From positions 746,501-810,500 of the forward strand of contig JABMCL010000813.1 of the NCBI GenBank assembly GCA_018857735.1: a DNA stretch of 64,000 nt. The letters are read 5' to 3'. The stretch comes from Alviniconcha marisindica (lineage: Eukaryota > Mollusca > Gastropoda > Provannidae). Made by a program: the position numbers and the translations under genes. Below are positions 50,630 to 60,859 of this stretch, in pieces. Every line of letters begins with the position of its first letter. The stretch's first letter is position 1. Under the pieces are notes generated by a model. That model did no database searches. It was given only the letters and a program-made list of their open reading frames with translations, and was not told the DNA's origin.

Positions 50630-51515
50630 GATATGACCCGCAAGATCATTGACTTGGCCTACTTTGGTCAGTCAGTGCCTGCAATGCTTCAGAATTCTGC
50701 AGCGAAACTGCCGGGGTTTTCAAAGCACGCAGACGTGCTCATGTGCAAGTTCAAAACAACCTTCAGGTTCTTCATTGGTTATGAATCCAAGCCAGACTAG
50801 AGTACAAATTATCAACTATCTTTCACAACTTCTCCGACACCTCAGTCCCCTGCCCATCTTTCAGATCTGACCTTCTCACTGTACGCCCCTTTCGAGCAGC
50901 TTCTTTCCCGCCGCCAGCATTCTGCAGACACACGTGACGATATGCCTCACACCCCTCGTGTCAAAATTGAAACCTTTGGCCAGCGCTCTTTCTCTAGCCG
51001 TGTGCTCCAAAGCAAGCAATGGTCGGAATTTTCTCTTTTAACATCCGTCACATTCAGTCCTCCCATACTTTCAAAAGCGATTTGAAGGCTCACCTCTACA
51101 AACAATACCCGATTTCAAATTATGTTCTTCTTTTGCACCCTCTCCTTCCTACCTCATCCACGTTAGCCTACATATTATTATTTTTTCGTTTTGCGGCGCC
51201 CGTGTGTGTGTGTGTGTGTGTGTGCGTGCGTGCGTGTGTCAAAGAGAGAGTGCGTGTGTGTGTCGAAGAGAGAGTGCGTGCGTGTGTGTCAGTGTGTGTG
51301 TGCAACTTGTGAAAGAGAGAGTCTGAGTAGGTGCGCGCGCGCGCGTGTGTGTGAAAGAGAGAGAGAGAGTGAGTGCGTGTGTATGTGTGTGTGTATTCCA
51401 GTGTATACACTGATCAGTTGATAGTCGTATAAAGGAGGAGACAATGTGCTCACCGCAACCATGTCTGTGAGACACCGCGCTATAAAAATGTCTCGCCGCT
51501 ATTATCACTTATTAC
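50630..51515 (+). mobile_element. Decayed non-LTR retrotransposon 3' end with GT/GA microsatellite
   Basis: Broken frames such as RVLQSKQWSEFS and a late SFKSDLKAHLYKQYP-like stretch mark an ORF2 end. A GT/GAGA-rich run follows at about 51,200-51,395, then a tail with CGCGCTATAAAAATGTCTCG. This order of ORF end, GT run and GCGC tail matches 28,555 and 59,210. Confidence 0.6.
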
Positions 51516-52249
51516 TCTGTCATCAGCCTGTTGGCAGCAGAATGGCAATCCTGAACTGATTCATATGGGCAGCGATGCGAGCCATCACTGATTCAGGTTC
51601 AGTAAGAATCACTATCAGTAACGGCTGGCACAGTCACAAAACGGTACCCTTAAATCAAATTTTAAAGGCAAGGTGTAAACTGAAACAGCAAGCTAAATAT
51701 ACCTCGAATAAACCTGTCCCTGGTCAGCAGTTGCCACGATGACAAGCCCGGAGGCATTTTAAAACCTTAATTTGAAGTTACTGAGTACACATGTCTGTAG
51801 GCAGCTACGACATGCTCCAAGCCAGTGGTCGACTGATTTTTTTTTTTTTTATAGTTTATTTTTTTATATTTTTTATACTGATAGGTTAGTATCTTCAAAA
51901 TGATCGACACAGCATTTTGAGGATGCCTACCTCTGGTGGAGTTTATGTACCTTGTGAGAGGTGAGAGTTACCGCACGTACACGTTTATGTGACGTCTTTC
52001 GAGCGCTAATTAACTCCCTTGTTTATTGATCGATACAATCGTTTTTGCCATGACCGTGTTTTCAAATATAAATCTATTCACATTTTTTTTTTTTTGCTGT
52101 CATTTACATCGGAGAAGCTGATGTCCTTGTTGAAAACCTTGGTGTCTTTACCCTGGGTTTAAATCTCAGCATCTTACAACACATAAGCACTGAATAGGTG
52201 CAAATCAGTTTCATACGACAACCAAACCCATGGACCTATATAGGTCCTT

Positions 52250-52690
52250 GCCCAAACCTTTGTTCTGTTGTCTCTCGGTTAGACTGTTTTACTGTATTAT
52301 GCCGTTAGTTTTCAGGTTGCCCTCAGAACTTGCTAGACAAACTTCAAAAAGATTAGAACGCAACAGCAAGGCTTGTGTGTACAGCCGAAGACATCTGACC
52401 AGATCTATCCTATTTTTCAAACTGCGTTGGCCGCTACCAGTAATACGTCGTATTTCCACACAATTTTAACTATCTGCCTCAGTATAATCCCCGCTGACGT
52501 CCTATCAGTAAGTCTATTTGACCCACTCTCATCCTGGTTTACACTCCAAAGGCAGACAGTTACGACTGATTTGCATCCGACACTGTGACCCGGCCTACCT
52601 TTGTCACCCCTCGCGTCAACACAAAAATATAAGATGTTCGGCTTTTGCTCTGGCCTGTCTGTTTGGAACTCTTTGCCCCTGTTTTAGGTG
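52250..52690 (+). mobile_element. Decayed non-LTR retrotransposon ORF2 end
   Basis: Stop-broken frames read like the end of a reverse transcriptase ORF (QVALRTC, FQTALAATSNT, then LSVWNSLPLF). No intact frame remains. The stretch 51,520-52,250 shows nothing recognisable apart from T runs. Confidence 0.5.
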
Positions 52691-52868
52691 ATACTTATTA
52701 TGCATGTACACAACTGGACGCATGTTCAATTGTCTTTATTGTTAAGGGTAATAAATGCAATGAGGTCATCTCCAGAACAAGTTCACATTGAGAGAACACA
52801 CACACACACACACACACGTAAACATGCATGCGAGAGAAAGGCAACAAATCGATTTGTAATAAAATATA

Positions 52869-52874
52869 TTTATT
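52869..52874 (-). terminator. Candidate poly(A) signal of Ly6-like gene B
   Basis: TTTATT on the plus strand, AATAAA on the minus strand, 1.6 kb after the stop of gene B. The intervening 52,875-54,487 is unique AT-rich DNA consistent with a 3' UTR, including a poly-G run of 15 at 53,863. Confidence 0.35.
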
Positions 52875-54487
52875 ATAAAACTTCAGTATGACTTTATGAT
52901 GTTCATATACAGCCAAATAGAAAATATATGTACAAACACAGTTGGCTTTCATTTCAACTGGAATTCAGCAAAAGTTTAATGTGAAATCTGAAAATTGCAT
53001 ACCACATTTGACATCAGACATCTTAACCTTTTAACTCCCTAATACACATGTACCACAAAAGTAAATGGATTTTCCAGTTAATGTTCTTGTTCTTCCTCAG
53101 AAGAAATGTATACTTGATGGAAATTACCTATATCACAAGAAACTGACAATTCCTTTGCCCAAAAGCCAAACTTCCCCAAAACTTGAGCAAAATGTTAATA
53201 TTTCATTTCAAGCTTTTGGGCAAATGTTGATGAGTGAATTAACCAGTTTCTACCAAGCATGGAAATGGATATGAAGAATCAGGAAACTGAGGGGATTTCA
53301 GTGCTCGGAATTCAGTACATATACTAAATATTAACAAGTGAATATAACTCACAGGGGTTTTCTTTTTTCAGGGAACAAACTAGAGAATAAATGGAAGAGT
53401 AATTGATTCCTGATGTATATAGATCTTTAACCCCCAGAAATTGTCTTCTTCCAGAGAACTATCAAATATTACTGCATACTGCTGATCAAAATTATTTTTT
53501 GATTGACTCTTGAATAAGCACATCCTCCAATGCATTTCAGTTTTCACACATTGTTTGTGACCAATACACTTTCAACTGAAGGACTCCCAGAGCACACGCA
53601 AACAAAGATTGAACTTCAATAATCAAATACTATCCATGATAATTCTGTTCTATTGTGTGTACAGTTTTTAAAGAATATGCACAGAAAAAATGTTTTTTAA
53701 TGTCAATAATATGCACATGCTTGAATGAAATTTTCTATATTTACATTTTTTACAATGAGCCAGGTAAACATGAAGCTTTCCAAATGGATACCAAACCCAG
53801 ATTAAAAACACAAGGAAAAATACATCCTCTGGTACTGAAAATGTTGATTATTTAAAAACAAAGGGGGGGGGGGGGGGTGTTAGAAGTGATAGCTTTAATT
53901 CGTCTCTTGCAATCAAAATTGAATTTCTTTCACTCCACATCCAAAGATACACCACCAGTTAGTAGCATACAAACAGTATGTACATTGTCAAGAACTCTTT
54001 GACAAAAGATGAATTCCAAAAGGATTCAAAAGATCTGCAGACAGATTGAATTTCATGTTGAGTGCTTGTCTATAAACAGAGCATACCTGGATTTCTGTGA
54101 AAATCACAAGGAATGTGGCTCACAGTTAAACTTGTGCCATGTACATGTATAAGCGAATACAGCACAAATAAAGTTGAATAAAGAGGATTTCAGAAAACTA
54201 GCCATAAATCTGTAAAGGGTTGATCACACAGATGCAGTGTCCATAAAAAAGATGCATGCACAGATGCTTGCCCCAGAACTGTATTATAGCCCCAGAACAG
54301 AAAGTTGGGAGAACTGTTTCTGGGTGACGGGACTGAACACGGATTTTAGAAAAGTCTGTGTGATTGTGAACCATGTTTTTTCCATTCAGATCAATATCAT
54401 TATATGTCAGCAGTGACGGTGGCATCCCTAACTTTTCCCTTAGCACACAAACGGCAGTTGAATTGATAGAAGCACAGGCCCACTGCA

Positions 54488-54738
54488 TCACCTCTGTACT
54501 AACACGTATGGCATGAATGCCGCTATCAAAGTCACCAGGAAGGGCAAAAACTGGCTGAACCATGACACTGTTGCTGGGGCAGAATTACATCCATCTTGGT
54601 TGTCGCAGTGACAGTACCGCATGCGCACATTGTAGGAGCCGTATCTTTCCTGACAGATGCGGCCATCATACATGCCTACCGTTCCATTCAGTGCACACTG
54701 CCTGATGTAGCGCACATCCCAGTGATCATCCAGCCATA
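54488..54738 (-). CDS. Ly6-like B exon 3 and stop
   Basis: It encodes LDDHWDVRYIRQCALNGTVG, RICQERYGSYNVRMRYCHCD and the tail, then TGA. The acceptor is TTCTTTTCCAG. It carries cysteines 6 to 10, which gene A spreads over two exons. Confidence 0.88.
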
Positions 54739-57298
54739 CTGGAAAAGAAATAATTTCGGTTTTGAGAAAAACATGATTTTTTTGCTTTCACATGCAAGTG
54801 AATTTAGTAGGTCATTAAGGTGATAAAAAGAATGCTTTCAGTCCAAGCCTAGTCATAGTGGTACCAGAATATGTTGCCACCATAAACATTTGCCAAACAG
54901 GTATGGATAGTATAACATCCTGTTAAACGTATGAACATCCTGTTAAACAGATTACTTTTTTCAGTAATATTCCCAGTCTGCCTACTTAAGTCTCATCTTA
55001 TGACTCTCCAGTCTCCCCATTTTTTATGTCATTTTTTTTTAACAACTGTTCCTGGTATGCACTTCTTATGTACCACCCTAGGACTGTTCATGGTCTGCCT
55101 ACATGTCTCATCTTATGATTGTTCCCAGTTTGCCTATTTGTGTCTCATCGTATGTCTGTTCACGGTCTGCCCGCTGCTTATGTCTCTTCTTATGACTGTT
55201 CCCAGTCGGTCTGCTTCTTATGACTCATCTTATGACTGTCCCTGGTCTGCCTATTTGTCTCATTCTATGACCCTTTGTGATCCACCCACTGCTTATGTCC
55301 CATCTTATGACTGTTCCTGGTCTGTCTGCTTCTTATGTCTCATCTTATGACTGTTCCCACTCCCAGTCTGCCTACCTCTTATGTCTCATCTTATGACTGT
55401 TCCCAGCCTGTCTACATCTGGTGACTGTTCCCAGTCTCATCTTATGGTTATTCCCTGTGCATGTGTGCATGCTATGTTTTCTAGGGCTAGGCTAGGGGTC
55501 TGTACAGTCTCTGAAGCACAGGTGGACTTGCGATGTGATTATTAAAAATAAGCCACATCAACTAAGCAAAGACAAAGGAATTTTAATTTTATTCAGCTTA
55601 TAAAACACTCACTTCTATTTGTAGTGCTGAGCTTGCAAAAACCGACAATAAACACATAATAACTAAGTTGATTTTGAGCCAGACACCTGTCAGGAAATGA
55701 TGAAATTCAAAGACTCACCTTCCTGTACCACCTTGCGACACTTTGTTGCCCCGCCGGGACAGTTGACCAGATGTTGGGTGACGTTGTCAAACCAGTCAGC
55801 ACAATCAGCCTGGTGAAATGAGTTGCACACGAAACACTTGATGGCAATACCTGCAACCACACAGCTCTACGTTAACACAGTGAGCACGCAGGTGTACATT
55901 TCAAATTCCTCAAAATAATAATAATAATAATACGTAATTCTTATATAGCGCCTAATCCAACTTGACTGGCTCAAAGCACTTCACAATTCAAAACAAGAAT
56001 GGAAATCAAAATCAATACATGAAACATGCATACACCAGATGATCCAACGTCAACAGCAAAGCGCAGGCAAAACCAGTTAAAAAATCACAGGTACATGTCT
56101 GATAATTCAACTCACAGCATGCTGTATTGGATTCAGAGACCACTACACAACAGCTAATAATAATATAAATATCAAAAGGGCTACGGCAGGACTTCAACAT
56201 TCTGAAGTTGTTGTTTTATAGGTGGAACTAGAAGAACGAGTGGGAAATGGGGTTCAATGTTGCAGAGTCAGTGTTATAACTGCACTGTTGTCAAAATGTG
56301 TGAACCAACTAATGGCACCGATCTTCTTCTCTGTAGGCAACCAACTTCTTTATCGTAATCATAGAAGTGTAAGTTCACATTGAGGACATAATGACAGGAT
56401 CAATGAGATGAGAGTTTAAATAAATAAATGAACTGGAATGACTTGAGAAGTTGATCAGGCGGCACAAGCTAGTTTAAAAAGGTTATTCTACCACTATCAA
56501 TAGGAAAGTCTGCACTGGTACTGGAATTGCAGATCATGGTCATTGCAAAGTTAACATGCTCTTGTTACTGTTAGCATTAAAAAACAAACATTTATACGCT
56601 AAATAACAACCCCTTTTCTGTGTGCAAGTGTTACACTAAAGCCAAACGTGTTCAAGAAACAAAAATGTTAACTTGGTGTTGGCAATGGTATACATTTTAT
56701 ACAGTGGTACAGTTTGAACTTAAATCAGTCAGAAGCAAACGGCACCATAAAAGCCACATGTATGGTGGACCAGCCCCAAAAAGTTTTCAACGAAGGTCAC
56801 ATATGTGATTAAATTGTCCAAGGCTTGTAAAGCTTCCATTAGTGTACTAAAAGAAATTGTTAAATTAACTAAGTAAAGAGAAATAAAGTAACCGTTAGTA
56901 AACTGTCACATCTTGTGGCCTAGAGCAGCAACTTCAATACGTTTTGTCAATACGGTTTGAATGTGAGGAATCTTTATGCTTGTGGAACACTTCCTGACAT
57001 AAAAGCCACATGTATGATGCGCCATAATACAGAAAGACGGACATATCTTCCTGCAAAGTGTAACGAACTAAATTTGTCTTTATTTGAACACACAACTAAA
57101 ACATGCGCAGCAGTCGTTTTGAGAGACACAGCAATGGCTGAAGTCATTTCCGCGTTTGTATTTCTGGCTCAAAGTGGTCGCCTGTCACACCCAACGCCAT
57201 TTGTCCGTGTTACAAGCCTAAGGGAACCACCACCTACCCGTGTCCAGCACGATAAAAGCCGTGCCAATGGCGACGAAAATTATCAACGCGGTGTTCAT
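54488..57298 (-). CDS. Ly6/uPAR-domain GPI-anchored protein B (3 exons)
   Basis: The spliced frame is 444 nt, 147 residues plus stop. A hydrophobic leader (MNTALIIFVAIGTAFIVLDT) precedes a ten-cysteine Ly6 domain that starts IAIKCFVCNSFHQADC and ends RYCHCDNQDGCN. A tail with SWFSQFLPFLVTLIAAFMPY suits GPI anchoring. Predicted N-glycosylation sites NVT and NGT are present. Junction phases are 1 and 1, as in gene A, and the leader and first-domain exons correspond; gene A has one more intron. It is most likely a cell-surface protein of the quiver/sleepless-like class, but the partner cannot be told. Both genes lie on the same strand about 5 kb apart. Confidence 0.85.
54960..55470. repeat. Degenerate ~35-bp tandem repeat (gene B intron 2)
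   Basis: About 13 diverged copies of TATGTCTCATCTTATGACTG followed by TTCCCAGTCTGCCTA. It does not reach an exon. Confidence 0.8.
55719..55850 (-). CDS. Ly6-like B exon 2
   Basis: It encodes IAIKCFVCNSFHQADCADWF and LVNCPGGATKCRKVVQE, cysteines 1 to 5. The acceptor is TGGTTGCAG and the donor GTGAGT. It is 132 nt. Confidence 0.88.
55910..56000. repeat. AAT run and TATAGCGC dispersed repeat (gene B intron 1)
   Basis: (AAT)n then CTTATATAGCGCCTAATC and CTCAAAGCACTTCACAATTC. Related to the copies near 2,800 and 29,195. Confidence 0.55.
57238..57298 (-). CDS. Ly6-like B exon 1 (signal peptide)
   Basis: ATG at 57,298. It encodes 20 residues of hydrophobic leader plus one base. The donor is GTAGGT. 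A longer upstream frame exists but the hydrophobic leader starts at this methionine. Confidence 0.8.
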
Positions 57299-57664
57299 CG
57301 CCGCGATTTTTTCATTTCTCGTCACTCTCAACTCTCGGCGAAACCCTCCTTGGCTTGGGACGATCGGCCACGACAGTCCCGCGCTCACAGGTAAATGTGG
57401 GTCACACAGGTAGGCCAGGGGACCTGAGGCCCTGCAAGGGTTGTCGTCACAACTGTCTCGCAAATAAAAATTATGCCGGGCCATTTCATACAGAGGACGT
57501 GCACATTTTGACCATCTTTTACTTTTTTATTTGTCGTTTTTATGTTTACCAGAGCGTGACTTATTATTAAATACGTACACAAACTGCCCGACACTGAGTG
57601 ACAGTTTAACAGCGGCTCATCAAGTTGTTGTGACAAGTTAAAACAAAGGATGTTGAAGTTTTTA

Positions 57665-57885
57665 TCCGCCGCAGTGGCGTAGTGGTTCGCGCCAGCCAGT
57701 TCGCTGGTCTCAGCGGGGCCTCGGAATCGGGATCAAGTCACAGGAGTAGGCATCGACTCACACCAGAGTTATGGATGCTTGTAATTATGTCGATTTTCCG
57801 GCCCTTAACGGCTCCTAGCTACTACTGAGTCTTACTCGGAGCTGAGAGTGCTGCACGCGGCTGTGGGCCCATGTCAAAAACCGGC
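57665..57885 (+). mobile_element. tRNA-derived SINE
   Basis: The A box TGGCGTAGTGG fits exactly. The B box is weak (GGATCAAGTCA). The body has GGCCCTTAACGGCTCC. It does not fold as a tRNA gene. Confidence 0.5.
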
Positions 57886-58590
57886 TGTGCCTGTCGACCA
57901 TATCCGAATTACCTCAACAACGCTGATCAGTCTAACAGTAACACAATCAAACAAGAACAAAACTGTCAGCGGTGTCGGTGAAATGCTGAGACTTGAGACT
58001 GAGGAGGGAAGAGGCGGAGCGGCCGACGGGGAAGGGGGTGGGATGAGGGGCCTGCGGATGGACGAGGGCAGGGAGAGCCAGCCCCTGTCGGCTTTGCGGC
58101 TGGCGATGTTAACACTCACAAACTTCAATCGGGGGCCGGCTCAGAGAATTTCGCAGTGTCTGGCAAATCCGCCCGAGTCAATATTAATTATGTTTGTTGA
58201 CCACGAAAAAGGACGTGCGTGCGTGCGTGTGTGTGTGTGCGTGCGAGTGGTAAAGGGAAACAAAGCTGCTATAAATCGAGCTGAGACCAAAAACGCTGTC
58301 AAATTGCCCGTTATCTGTTTGTTCAGAGAACTTGATGGTACGGCATTGACACTTTTCGTTCAAGTGAAAAATGTTTTTAGATTTGACGAAAATAGTCAGC
58401 AAGTAAAAGCATTAATAGGGAGAAAGCGTGCTGCATGGAAAGGCTGCGGTACCGTAGTTAAACCGTATATTTCTTTCATTTAGCTGACCAACTTTCTGTC
58501 AGCTTTTGAGGGGCGAGTGCAGCGCAAGATCAGTGAGGAGAAAGTGTTCGTGAAGTCAGCTGGGGCTGAATGTTAGAAAGGTGTGCCGTG
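57886..58590. other. Intergenic, no recognised gene
   Basis: A 211-codon plus-strand frame (57,848-58,483) starts inside the SINE and passes through a GT/GCGT run. It has no domain and a composition unlike the coding exons here. I treat it as non-coding. Confidence 0.5.
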
Positions 58591-58599
58591 GGAAGGGGT

Positions 58600-58622
58600 G
58601 GGGGGGGGGGGGGGGGGGGGGG
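58600..58622 (+). repeat. Poly-G tract, 23 G
   Basis: The longest uninterrupted homopolymer in the window. The stretch from 58,623 to about 59,200 shows no gene. Confidence 0.9.
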
Positions 58623-59209
58623 TTACTGTGGTATTGGCTTCGGGGGAGGATCAGGTGGGGAGGGCTCCAACCCGGACCTTGGAGGTGACAGCATACTGTC
58701 GAAACAGTCATGTTTGGGGTCAGTTATTCATTGATTTTGAGGATTTAGAAGAGAAAAAAGAAAGTAAAGAAGTCATTGCTATGTTCACTGGTACGATGAA
58801 TGTCATGTTCCAGTGGAGCTGTTCCTGTAAGAAGAATTCTTGCTCCATCTGGACTTGTAGGTAGGTGCAGCGCCATGAATGGTTTTGATTTCATGCATCC
58901 CACTGATTGCTCTTCCCTTTTTGTGGCAACTGTTCACCTCAGAAAGTGCATGCACTCTCTGTGGTATTTGGTATCGGTGCCGGTGTCTCCCACCTAACAG
59001 TATTTTTGTAAACTCCCCTGGCTTTGAAAGAAGCAGCAATAGCTTGAGTATCATTTTCTTGCAATTTTTGGAAAATGCCTGACTGGACATTTTTTAAATA
59101 TATATTTTTTGGCTTTGTTAGTCTGCTCTGATGATAACACACCCATGTTTCACAACCTGCAACTGTCTCATCCAAGCATCTGGGGCCAGCTTTCATACTC
59201 TTTAAGGAG

Positions 59210-59810
59210 AGTATGGCAAAATGCATACCATCCCTATTGTTTTGAGGCGTCACAATAAGCAGGATTCAACACAGGTTCCCGCACGCGGCCAAGGTCGTTT
59301 GTTTACACTGTCTTTACACATGTCTACACTCCATCTCGTACACTACGCTCTTCTTCTGCCACCCATATGCAGAAAATCCAACAATACAAATGCAAGGCTC
59401 ATGGCTTTTGTGCCTTCTCTTGCTTTGGAACCCCACATTTTGAATTCACTCCCACAAGACCTTAGACACTGCTCAACCCTGCCATCTTTTAAAGCCAAAC
59501 TGAAAACCTTCCTCTTCTCACAGTATTTCTGCCCTAATATCAGTACCCAGTTTCTGCTATGGTCATTGCGTGTGTGTGTGAGGAGCGAGTGCATGTATGA
59601 TGCAGATCAGTGTCATACACATTTCAATTCATTGCAGTGTGTGTGTGTGTGATGTGTGTTTGTTTTTCCATATAATACTTCATGTAAATTATTTTGGTAG
59701 GACTGTGCTTTACATTTGTTAAGAATATTATATTTAGGTCAACATGTATCATGTGAGCGCTGGGGCGTTGATGAGCACATGGTAAATGTAGATTATTATT
59801 GTTGGTAAAG
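59210..59810 (+). mobile_element. Non-LTR retrotransposon 3' end, second copy
   Basis: It encodes FVPSLALEPHILNSLPQDLR and SFKAKLKTFLFSQYF, then two short GT runs and the CATGTGAGCGCTGGGGCGTT tail. It matches 28,555-28,850 closely over the ORF end and the tail. Confidence 0.75.
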
Positions 59811-60149
59811 ATTGATGATAAAAATATGCCAATGTTTTCAGCAGTCCTGTATCAAAGCTCTTTGGTCAATCAAGACAGATAAAAAATGCATCAATATTTT
59901 CAGCAATCCATCCTGTATCCACATTCTTTGGTCAATATTCTGCGGGTGTGTGGTGTACTGATATTGGTATTATGTATAATTGACTGTTGTTATGAGGGCA
60001 TGTATGAGTGTGTTTGTTTTATATTTATAGTACTGCATTATATGAAGTGCTTAGAACATGTATTTGGATATGCATTTGCGTCATACGAATACCATTTTGA
60101 TTGACTGATATTCACAAAGCCAGATAGGTAGAGTGCATGCTTGTTTAGC

Positions 60150-60330
60150 TGTAACCTGCCAACCTGCACTTTTGGCGGAATGACCAGCATCTTTTACATG
60201 TTACTGCGGTACCACGGGGTGGAAGGGATACCAAGAGTCAGCGCAGAAAAGTTGACCCTGGAGAAGAGAAATCTGCCACTGAGTCTGGCACTCTAACCAC
60301 CCAACTGTTCCTGCTCCCTGTGCAGTGCAA
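60150..60330 (-). mobile_element. Possible tRNA-derived SINE fragment
   Basis: On the minus strand, AGTTGGGTGGTTAGAGTGCC resembles the head of tRNA-derived SINEs, but the B box is poor. The flanking 59,811-60,150 shows nothing recognisable. Confidence 0.3.
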
Positions 60331-60739
60331 ACCTAGTCTCAGTATGTTTCACAGTCTGAAAAACTCAGCAAGAAAGAGAGGGAGAGGTCCAATTCTACTC
60401 AAGAGTTTCTCTGATGCTCCTCTCCAATACACTACGTCTTTGTATTCACACACACACACATTTGTAACGACAGCCACACAGCGAGAAAGAAACACAAAAC
60501 TAATCCAACAGTAACAATCAAACAAAATCACACTGCAGAGTGGAAATGGAACTTTACTGATTCCTGTCAAGAGTTGCAGGTGACAATCAGTGCCACTCTA
60601 ACTTGACTGTTGGGGGGAGGGGGGGTAGCAATTATCCCACAGAAGTGCACCAGTGAAATTGTTCACGGTTGAGGTGCACTGTCAGCTGCTCCTGTCTCTG
60701 TTCGTCACATACTATTTACACACAACGCTCCCAAGGCAC

Positions 60740-60859
60740 TCAGCTCCTCTTCTTTCTCTTCTTGAATTTATTTCTGATGCCTCTGGCTTGCTCTGTGTCG
60801 TCGTTGTCTTCCTCCTCTCCTCTCTTCCGTTTCTTCTTGTGGCTGGCATCACTCATTTC
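60740..60859 (-). CDS. DDX47: DDX47 exon e and stop
   Basis: It encodes [20 protein letters not shown] and a basic tail [10 protein letters not shown], then TGA at 60,742-60,740. The acceptor is TGCGAGCAG. A non-standard AGTAAA 180 bp downstream on the minus strand is the only poly(A) candidate noted. Confidence 0.9.
   Translation of the reverse strand, partial: EMSDASHKKKRKRGEEEDNDDTEQARGIRNKFKKRKKRS

Noticed and set aside
54198..54563. 121-codon minus-strand frame after Ly6-like B exon 3
   Set aside because: It overlaps the last exon in another frame and runs into the 3' UTR; the ten-cysteine frame is the supported one.
57848..58483. 211-codon plus-strand frame
   Set aside because: It begins in a SINE, crosses a GT-rich run, shows no domain or splice pattern, and has no family I recognise.
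58939..59253. Possible mariner-like transposase remnant on the minus strand (ETWV motif)
   Set aside because: Only a few residues resemble the family and no second catalytic region or terminal repeats were found.
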